Assembly (NCBI GenBank): GCA_030740295.1
Contig: JASLXP010000278.1
Coordinates: 1-17,057, forward strand
Length of the DNA: 17,057 bases
Source: Planctomycetota bacterium
GTDB taxonomy: Bacteria > Planctomycetota > PUPC01 > JACPCR01
Direction of reading: 5' to 3'
Shown: positions 1 to 4,837 of the stretch, piece by piece
Layout: every line of letters begins with the position of its first letter
Position numbering within the stretch: position 1 is the first letter of the stretch
Notes under the pieces: generated by a model
What the model was told of the DNA's origin: nothing
What the model saw: the letters and a program-made list of their open reading frames with translations, nothing else
Database searches by the model: none
Made by a program: the position numbers and the translations under genes

Positions 1-257
1 AACTCGTCGACGAAGAGCTTTTCGAGATGGATTACCGCGGCTTCCGCGTCATCGCCTTTGGCTTTGATGGTGAGGAGCGTGCCCTGGGCCGCACCCAGGG
101 TGAGAACGGCCATGATGTCTTTACTGTTGACTTCACTCTCATCGCTGCTGATTGAAATCTCACTTTGAAATCTTCGTGCTTCTTCAACCAGTTTGACGCC
201 GACTCGAATGTGAAGTCCTTCAGGGTTAGTCAGGGTGACTTGGCGTTGAAGGGTCAT
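1..257 (-). CDS. HPr-family phosphocarrier protein (PTS; NPr/HPr-like), 3' end cut by window edge
   Basis: Small phosphocarrier that takes phosphate from enzyme I and passes it to EIIA proteins, probably the PtsN encoded just upstream; cytosolic. The visible 85 codons begin MTLQRQVTLT. They carry the HPr active-site motif GLHIR with His16, equivalent to His15 of Bacillus HPr, and the second signature VNSKDIMAVLTLG followed by AAQG. HPr proteins are about 85-90 residues, so only a few C-terminal residues should be missing. Two departures stand out. The position of the HPr-kinase target serine (KSIM in Bacillus) is Asp47 (KDIM), and the usual Pro of HARPA is Val. The ATG lies 5 bp after the ptsN stop, which indicates translational coupling; no strong Shine-Dalgarno is visible. 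It is the last visible gene of hpf-ptsN-HPr. HPr (sugar PTS) and NPr (nitrogen PTS) cannot be told apart here, so no symbol is given. Confidence 0.93.
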   Translation of the reverse strand, partial: MTLQRQVTLTNPEGLHIRVGVKLVEEARRFQSEISISSDESEVNSKDIMAVLTLGAAQGTLLTIKAKGDDAEAAVIHLEKLFVDE

Positions 258-262
258 CTGTA

Positions 263-733
263 TCAGGTGAGGTAAACGTTTGCATCTCTGAGCAGGCTGG
301 TGAGATCTTCGTTTCCTGTGGTTTCTCTAAGCAGTTGGCAAAAGTTGTCGTTCCTCAGCATCCGGGAGATCAAGGCCAGGGCCTGAAGGTGTTCTCCCGA
401 AGAGGCTACGGGCGACAGCAGCAGAAAGATGGCATGGACCGGTTCTCCGTCAAGTGCATTGAAGTCAACTCCGGCAGTGGAGTGACCGAAGACCCCGACG
501 AGCTCCTTGATCGCTGGATGCCGTGCGTGAGGTACGGCGACACCCTGGCCGATACCGGTACTGCCCAACTCTTCACGTTTCATCAAGGCATCGACCACGC
601 TGCTCTCGTCTTCGTCCTTGATGGCATTGGATTCGGTAAGTGAGCGGACCAGTTCTTTAATGACTGCTTCCTTATCTCTTACCTGAAGCTCAGATATCAG
701 GGCTTCTTCTATTAGGAAATCTGTTAGATCCAT
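263..733 (-). CDS. ptsN: PTS IIA-like nitrogen-regulatory protein PtsN (EIIA-Ntr)
   Basis: EIIA domain of the PTS, type Fru/Ntr: it accepts phosphate on a histidine from HPr/NPr and in known systems regulates potassium transport, sigma-54-linked and carbon/nitrogen functions rather than importing sugar. The 156-residue length is typical of stand-alone PtsN (about 150-165). The active-site motif GVAVPHAR is at residues 64-71 with phosphoryl-acceptor His69, and the second conserved histidine is His115 in SSGEHLQALA. There is no IIB or IIC domain and no membrane segment, which favours the regulatory form. The start is supported by GGAG 7 nt upstream of the ATG. The gene lies 61 bp after hpf and 5 bp before the HPr gene, all on the minus strand, matching the classical hpf-ptsN-HPr order. 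A fructose-type EIIA is the alternative, but no transporter is nearby. Confidence 0.95.
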   Translation of the reverse strand: MDLTDFLIEEALISELQVRDKEAVIKELVRSLTESNAIKDEDESSVVDALMKREELGSTGIGQGVAVPHARHPAIKELVGVFGHSTAGVDFNALDGEPVHAIFLLLSPVASSGEHLQALALISRMLRNDNFCQLLRETTGNEDLTSLLRDANVYLT

Positions 734-794
734 ACTCGTCTCCGCTCATCAGCTCCACCTCGGAGAATCTAATCCGGGGCGGATTTCAATGAGG

Positions 795-1178
795 TCAGGT
801 CTCCTCCTCGAGCAGGGCATTGACAATATCCTGGTAGCTTTCTTCATCCTCTTCGTCCACAGGGGGAGGCTCGGATGCCCCTTTTCGAGAGCGGTGAGCG
901 TGAAATTTTTCGTTCAGGCGCCGCAGGCTTCTCTCAATCTTCTCTGCCGTGCGGTCAACCACAATGTGCAGGTCCTCTCCTCTTTCTTTTGCGACCACTG
1001 TCCCGCCAGGCGGGTGAACGACGATTTCGACTTCCACATCCTCATGCTGCATGTCTGTGGTTATCTGTACTCTTTCTATCCGTTCAAAGAATCTCATGAA
1101 GCGCTCAACCCGGTCTTCGATGAATTCTTTGGTGTCGTCTGAAAGGGTCATGTGTCTTCCTGTGATGGCTATCTGCAA
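795..1178 (-). CDS. hpf: Ribosome hibernation-promoting factor, short HPF/YfiA family
   Basis: Binds the decoding centre of the 30S subunit in resting cells and helps form inactive 70S or 100S ribosomes. The N-terminus LQIAITGRHMTLSDDTKEF is the family's usual beta-alpha start, followed by basic helix residues (RVERFMRFFERIERVQ) and the second strand/helix unit (HIVVDRTAEKIERSLRRLNEKF). The acidic tail after about residue 105 is short, so the dimerising domain of long HPF is absent. I chose a TTG start at 1178: it matches the residue where HPF proteins normally begin and has a very good Shine-Dalgarno (AAAGGAG, 1192-1186) with a 7-nt spacer. The frame stays open to 1220, which would add 14 residues (MFPILMLITERRNP) that are not HPF-like and have no ribosome site. 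It is the first gene of the hpf-ptsN-HPr block, 61 bp upstream of ptsN. Confidence 0.94.
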   Translation of the reverse strand: MQIAITGRHMTLSDDTKEFIEDRVERFMRFFERIERVQITTDMQHEDVEVEIVVHPPGGTVVAKERGEDLHIVVDRTAEKIERSLRRLNEKFHAHRSRKGASEPPPVDEEDEESYQDIVNALLEEET

Positions 1179-1185
1179 GGGATTT

Positions 1186-1192
1186 CTCCTTT
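1186..1192 (-). promoter_or_regulatory. Ribosome binding site fixing a TTG start of hpf
   Basis: On the minus strand this reads AAAGGAG, followed by 7 nt and then TTG at 1178. The position and strength decide for the TTG start over the upstream in-frame start at 1220. Confidence 0.75.
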
Positions 1193-1307
1193 CTGTTATC
1201 AGCATCAAAATTGGAAACACAACGCACGAGCCAAAGGCGGCATGGGCTTCCTCTGGATTGTGCTACCGGCAAAACCGAGTCTTGTGATGCGAAATAGTGC
1301 GGGGCCG

Positions 1308-1321
1308 CCTGGCCTGCCAGG
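1308..1321. repeat. Perfect palindrome CCTGGC-CT-GCCAGG
   Basis: Six-base arms around a 2-nt centre; with a G-T wobble and one more C-G pair it extends to 1306-1323. It sits 130 bp upstream of the hpf TTG, so it could be an operator or an extragenic palindromic remnant. There is no adjacent T-run, which argues against an intrinsic terminator. Confidence 0.4.
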
Positions 1322-1551
1322 TGGGGAGACTCTGTCGATGCGAGAGGGAAATATAATCGTACCAACCAATGCGCTTTTGCTTCTAGTAAGCCGAGAACAA
1401 CGTCTCCTTCACTGCCATAAGGATGCTAGCACATGGGTATTATACGTCAAGACATGCCCCCGCTGGTTGCCGGAGGCCCGCTGGCAAGCATCCATTCTGC
1501 TGGATGATAGTGTACAGATGGCGCGTCAGACAATCTGTTGGGAGATTTGTG

Positions 1552-2034
1552 ATGATGGTTTGGTGCTTTCTGTTGTCCATTGGTATCGGTACGCGCGCGC
1601 AGGAAGGGCAGATCAGAAACGCCGTGTTTGCCGCTGTTTCTGATTACCCGCGAGAGGCTGACTGGCCTCTGATCCCTTTCTCCGCTCAGTCGGCGAAGAC
1701 CTTCCAGGAAAAGGGCCAAAGACGGGAACAGACCAGAGGACCGGTCTCTGTCTCGAGGTGGTCGAACGGCGGACCGGCATGCATCTGGTGCTCACCGTAC
1801 GAAGAAGATAGCGGTGGACTTCGGCAAGTACGCTACCACATGGATGGTAATGTGTGGGAGTGGATGCAGGACACATCAAATGCCGAATCTGACAAGCAGA
1901 GCAGGCTCTGTGTGGGCGGGTCCTGGCTGGACAAGCCGGCCGGATTCGGGCCGGCCAACCGTACTATGCTTGAAGCAGAGGATAAAAAGATCACCGTCGG
2001 CTTCAGAGTGTTCCTGCCAGTCATTCTGGATTGA
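1552..2034 (+). pseudogene. Decayed SUMF1/formylglycine-generating-enzyme-like gene (frameshifts and core deletion)
   Basis: The nominal ORF opens with a good Shine-Dalgarno (GGGAG upstream of ATG at 1552), a signal-peptide-like start (MMVWCFLLSIGIGTRAQ) and a segment PFSAQSAKTFQEK that precedes SUMF1 domains in PVC-type proteins. Next, in another frame at about 1756-1795, comes LEVVERRTGMHLVLTVRR, which resembles the usual domain start (vvepkTGMkfvLIPaGeF), ending in a stop. DFGKY (about 1816-1830) is in a third frame. The nominal frame then gives HMDGNVWEW, VGGSW and TVGFRVFLP, the conserved C-terminal end of the FGE-sulfatase fold. Roughly 150 residues of core are missing between the last two blocks. 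The Cys pair of true FGE (after GGSW) is absent, so the ancestor was probably a SUMF1-like protein without FGE activity. Family blocks in three frames plus the missing core support a pseudogene. A small expressed ORF is less likely. Confidence 0.75.
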
Positions 2035-2177
2035 CGTCATTCACCAGTCTTCTTGATGGCGGCGCCAGCACATTCCAAAGCCGGCATCATGTGTTCAATC
2101 CTGTTCCCCTCCCTGGTCAGCCTCCTGTATAACTCTCACTCAGAATTGGCCTTTCTCATTTATCAGGATCAGTTCCC

Positions 2178-3302
2178 ATGAAAATCACAGAGGTCATCGC
2201 CCAGGTTCTCCGTCTGCCGCAGATCGAGGCCAAGACAGCCGGTACCCAGGATACACTCCTCATTCGAGTAAGAACCGATACCGGCCTCGAAGGTATCGGC
2301 GAAGTGGATTCCAGCCCTGAACCGGCCAAAGCGGTTATTGATGCGCCTTTCAGCCACAACATTGCCAGTGGATTGCGGGAAATCCTTGTGGGTGAAGACC
2401 CTCTCCAGACCGAGCGCCTGTGGGACAAGATGTACAAAGGAACGTTTTACTTCGGGCGACGCATGCTGGGGATCACGGCCATGGCCGGAATCGATCTGGC
2501 GCTCTGGGACCTGAAAGGCAAACATTTCGGTGTGCCCGTCCACACACTGCTCGGGGGAAAAAGGCACGACCGAATTCGTGCCTACGCATCGATCCTTTTC
2601 GGTAAAGATGGCCAGGAGACCGCGGACATTGGCCGGCGCTGGACCGAGGTCGGATACACCGCGGTAAAGTTTGGTTGGGAGCCGATGGGCGAATCCGAAA
2701 AGCTCGACCTTGAGCTCGTGGCCGGGGGCCGTGAAGGGGTCGGGCCGGATGGAGATGTCCTGATTGATGCCGGATGCGTCTGGGATGCGCGCACCGCGCT
2801 GCAGCGGGCCCACAGCTTCGCGGACTACAAAATCGGATGGCTGGAAGAACCGCTCCAGCAGGACGATATCGACGGCTATGTCTGGCTCCGCGATCGTTCG
2901 CCCGTACCGATAGCCGCGGGCGAAGGCGAATGCGGCCGCCAGGCATTTGCCCCCTGGGTGCAACGCAGGGCTCTCGATATCTATCAGATCGATCTGGCCA
3001 GATGCGGTTTCACCGACGCCATGCATACCCGCCGCTGCGTCGAGGATGCCGGCGGCCGGGTGGTGAACCATTGCTACAAAACGCCCATCAGTGTCGCCGC
3101 GTGCCTGCACTGGCTCTCGACCGCGAACAGTGCTTTCCTCTTCGAAGATTGCGTGGATGATTCACCGCTCCGGCACGACCTGACCCACGAGCGAGTCCAG
3201 GCCGAGAAAGACGGCTACATCAACGTGCCTGACGGACCAGGTCTGGGCGTGACTTTGAACGAGGAGTTCGTGGAAGAGTTCAAAGTGGATGAATCGGGCT
3301 GA
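2178..3302 (+). CDS. Enolase-superfamily protein, mandelate racemase/muconate lactonizing type (probable sugar-acid dehydratase)
   Basis: Mg2+-dependent enzyme that abstracts the proton alpha to a carboxylate, usually dehydrating aldonic or uronic acids; cytosolic. At 374 residues it is of normal length. The N-terminal capping domain (1 to about 125, including AGIDLALWDLKGKHFGVPV) is followed by the barrel. Metal ligands are Asp197 (LIDAG), the Glu of WLEEPL (223/224) and Glu249 (AAGEGE). The His-Asp dyad is Asp272 (QIDLARCG) and His298 (VNHCYKTPISVAA); Glu323 fits the final acid. The KxK of racemases is reduced to Lys164-Phe-Gly (VKFGWEPMG), so a racemase with two bases is unlikely and a dehydratase using the His-Asp pair is preferred. 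The substrate cannot be read from sequence. The start has AGGA about 9 nt upstream. It is transcribed alone, 143 bp after the pseudogene and convergent with the radical SAM gene. Confidence 0.92.
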   Translation: MKITEVIAQVLRLPQIEAKTAGTQDTLLIRVRTDTGLEGIGEVDSSPEPAKAVIDAPFSHNIASGLREILVGEDPLQTERLWDKMYKGTFYFGRRMLGITAMAGIDLALWDLKGKHFGVPVHTLLGGKRHDRIRAYASILFGKDGQETADIGRRWTEVGYTAVKFGWEPMGESEKLDLELVAGGREGVGPDGDVLIDAGCVWDARTALQRAHSFADYKIGWLEEPLQQDDIDGYVWLRDRSPVPIAAGEGECGRQAFAPWVQRRALDIYQIDLARCGFTDAMHTRRCVEDAGGRVVNHCYKTPISVAACLHWLSTANSAFLFEDCVDDSPLRHDLTHERVQAEKDGYINVPDGPGLGVTLNEEFVEEFKVDESG

Positions 3303-3373
3303 GGCCGCGTTTTCACATATTGCCCTGTTCTTGTGCATCCTCATGCGCCATCGCCGGTCTCGGCGGAAGGATC

Positions 3374-4597
3374 TCACTTCCGCCCAACTGCTTGCCTCGC
3401 GCTGGCCATGAAGTCACGGGTGATGACAGATACTCCCTGCTTTCGCGCCATGCCCTCGACGGCGGACCTGACAACCTTTCGAACGAAAAAGGGAACCTTC
3501 TTGATTCCCTCCTCGGCTTCGGTTGTCCAGATGACGTTCACGGCATCCGTTTCACTCTCCGGTATCTTGTCCGTGCCAGGTTCGTAAGTGCACCAAGGGT
3601 CTTCGTCGAGGTGGTCGCCTGTTTCAGCGAAGGCTCGGGCGCGGCATCCGCCGCAGGTCTCCTGGTATTCGCATTCGCCGCAGCTTCCCTTCAATTCCGG
3701 CTCTCGCAATTCTTGAAGGAGGGGCGCCGACCACCAGATTTCGCCAAATGACTTTTCCCGCAGATTTCCCGTTGCCAGCGGCATGTAGGGGCAGGGGGTG
3801 ACGTTTCCATCCGGTGTAATGCGGCAGTAATTTTTTGCAGCCATGCAACGGCCCGCATCGGACTTGAGAAGGAGCGAATCGGGATCAAGTTGAGTCAACA
3901 CCCGCCGAAAGGTCGGCGCGCAGCGTGGCCGAATCATGATCCCGTCCCCCGGTTCGTTCGCGAGCTTGCCTAAAATCTCCTCGTACTCCTCGGGCCCCAG
4001 ATCGACGATATCCTGCCCGCGGCCGGTGCAGACCAGAAAAAACACAGTGAGGATTTTGGCGCCCAGGTCTTTGGTGAATTGCTTGACCTCTGACAATTCG
4101 TCGACGTTTTCACGGGTCAGAGTTATCTGAACCTGAACGTCGAGCCCGGCTTTCTGCGCGGCCTGAATCCCATTGATGGCGGCGATCCAGGAGCCGTCCA
4201 CACAGCGAAAGGCTTCATGCCGGGCAGGCAACAGGGAATCGATACTGATGCCAACGCCAGCCAGGCCTTTTTCAGCCAGCAATCGGGCCCGCTCTTCGGT
4301 CAAGAGAGTTCCGTTCGTGCCCAGGACAGCCATCATGCCGAGGCTGGAAGCCCGGCCGACCAGTTCCTCCAGATCCGGGCGCAGGAGCGGCTCGCCCCCG
4401 GTGAGAATCAGGAGGGTCTCGTGATTCACCTCGGCGATTTCATCGAGCACCTGCAGCGCTTCCCCGGTGGTAAGCTCTCCCGGCATGGCTTTCGACGCGT
4501 CGATGTAACAGTGCTTGCACAGCAGGTTACAGCGGGTAGTAAGATTCCAGGAGATGATGTAAGGCAGAAACTCGGTCGTAGCAGATTGATTTTCCAT
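3374..4597 (-). CDS. Radical SAM/SPASM protein, AhbD/NirJ heme-pathway type, with C-terminal PCP_red-like domain
   Basis: Radical SAM enzyme: Cys23-x3-Cys27-x2-Cys30 (TTRCNLLCKHC) binds the SAM [4Fe-4S] cluster and TGGEPLLRPDLEEL is the SAM-binding strand. A SPASM-type auxiliary region follows at about 255-335 with many cysteines (GRCMAAKNYC, TPCPYMPL, GSCGECEYQETCGGCRARA, DPWC). The text of this region (GNLREKSFGEIW, CGGCRARAFAETGDHL) closely resembles AhbD/NirJ proteins that make heme b or heme d1 from siroheme-derived porphyrins. The last 55 residues (WTTEAEEGIKKVPFFVRK, then ARKQGVSVITRDFM) match the C-terminal domain of the protochlorophyllide reductase subunit BchB (PCP_red). The start chosen is ATG at 4597 (MENQSATTEF), just before the enzyme domain; the frame stays open to 4753 but that part looks noncoding. 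No clear Shine-Dalgarno. No other heme genes are in the window, so the exact step is unknown. It is not a sulfatase-maturing anSME by its motifs. Confidence 0.88.
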   Translation of the reverse strand: MENQSATTEFLPYIISWNLTTRCNLLCKHCYIDASKAMPGELTTGEALQVLDEIAEVNHETLLILTGGEPLLRPDLEELVGRASSLGMMAVLGTNGTLLTEERARLLAEKGLAGVGISIDSLLPARHEAFRCVDGSWIAAINGIQAAQKAGLDVQVQITLTRENVDELSEVKQFTKDLGAKILTVFFLVCTGRGQDIVDLGPEEYEEILGKLANEPGDGIMIRPRCAPTFRRVLTQLDPDSLLLKSDAGRCMAAKNYCRITPDGNVTPCPYMPLATGNLREKSFGEIWWSAPLLQELREPELKGSCGECEYQETCGGCRARAFAETGDHLDEDPWCTYEPGTDKIPESETDAVNVIWTTEAEEGIKKVPFFVRKVVRSAVEGMARKQGVSVITRDFMASARQAVGRK

Positions 4598-4638
4598 GCG
4601 TGGTGAGTTGATGAAAGCTGGCGTAGATCCCTGCGTTG

Positions 4639-4669
4639 GTAGCTCAGCCAGCCATTCAGCACGAGCTAC
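4639..4669. repeat. Inverted repeat GTAGCTC...GAGCTAC between divergent genes
   Basis: Perfect 7-base arms (4639-4645 and 4663-4669) with a 17-nt spacer, 42 bp upstream of the radical SAM start and 170 bp upstream of the glycosidase. The size and spacing suit a dimeric regulator site or a leader hairpin for the radical SAM gene; no regulator is identified. The first arm resembles a tRNA D-arm (GGTAGCTCAG), but the rest of a tRNA is absent. Confidence 0.3.
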
Positions 4670-4783
4670 GGACCAGAAAGAACTATACCTGAATGTTAAA
4701 GATTTAGAGACTTCTGCGCGCTGTGCCTGTACGGTTCTTACTCTTAATCTCAACTTTCTTTCATCAAGGAAGTGCCGCGACGG

Positions 4784-4802
4784 CGCGCTACGCGATAGCG
4801 CG
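4784..4802 (+). promoter_or_regulatory. GC-rich stem-loop in the leader of the glycosidase gene
   Basis: Perfect 7-bp stem CGCGCTA/TAGCGCG around the 5-nt loop CGCGA, 35 bp before the glycosidase ATG and just upstream of its Shine-Dalgarno. It could be a 5'-leader hairpin, an operator half-site pair or an attenuator. It is followed by AAATAAC rather than a T-run, so a simple terminator reading is weak. Confidence 0.4.
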
Positions 4803-4827
4803 AAATAACTGTCAACCGATCACGCTG

Positions 4828-4834
4828 AGGAGGT
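4828..4834 (+). promoter_or_regulatory. Strong Shine-Dalgarno of the glycosidase gene
   Basis: AGGAGGT, complementary to the 16S rRNA tail, lies 3 nt before the ATG at 4838. The overlapping GAGG (4827-4830) has the more usual 7-nt spacer. It is the strongest ribosome site in the window and fixes the start. Confidence 0.7.
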
Positions 4835-4837
4835 CCC

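Larger units (their letters stand above)
1179..1551. other. Intergenic region upstream of hpf and of the SUMF1-like pseudogene
   Basis: I see no convincing gene in this 370-bp stretch. ORFs crossing it have no family features and no ribosome sites. It should hold the promoter of the leftward hpf operon. Visible landmarks are a perfect 14-bp palindrome (1308-1321), a rightward TATAAT at 1352-1357, and a leftward TATAAT at 1444-1439; neither -10-like box has a good -35 partner at 16-18 bp. A partial inverted repeat TTGCC/GGCAA lies at 1467-1487. No sigma-54 GG-N10-GC element was recognised for the hpf direction. Confidence 0.5.

Noticed and set aside
335..643. Plus-strand open frame opposite ptsN, and similar frames opposite hpf
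   Set aside because: They are antisense to well-recognised proteins and lack ribosome sites.
2169..3110. 313-aa minus-strand open frame opposite the enolase-superfamily gene
   Set aside because: The plus strand encodes all metal ligands and the His-Asp dyad; the antisense translation has no motifs.
3352..3365. Hairpin CGCCG-GTCT-CGGCG between convergent genes as a shared terminator
   Set aside because: The stem is only 5 bp with no T-run on either strand; it cannot be separated from chance in GC-rich DNA.
3374..4597. Anaerobic sulfatase-maturing enzyme (anSME)
   Set aside because: The SPASM region and tail follow AhbD/NirJ (GNLREKSFGEIW, CGGCRARA) with a PCP_red-like end, and the gene is not next to the sulfatase.
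4635..4710. tRNA-like D-arm text GGTAGCTCAG
   Set aside because: No acceptor stem pairing, anticodon arm or GGTTCGAA-type T-arm follows at the right distance.
4598..4753. N-terminal extension of the radical SAM protein by 52 residues
   Set aside because: The extra residues are not family-like, no ribosome site precedes them, and the inverted repeat at 4639-4669 lies inside; the ATG at 4597 is the better start.
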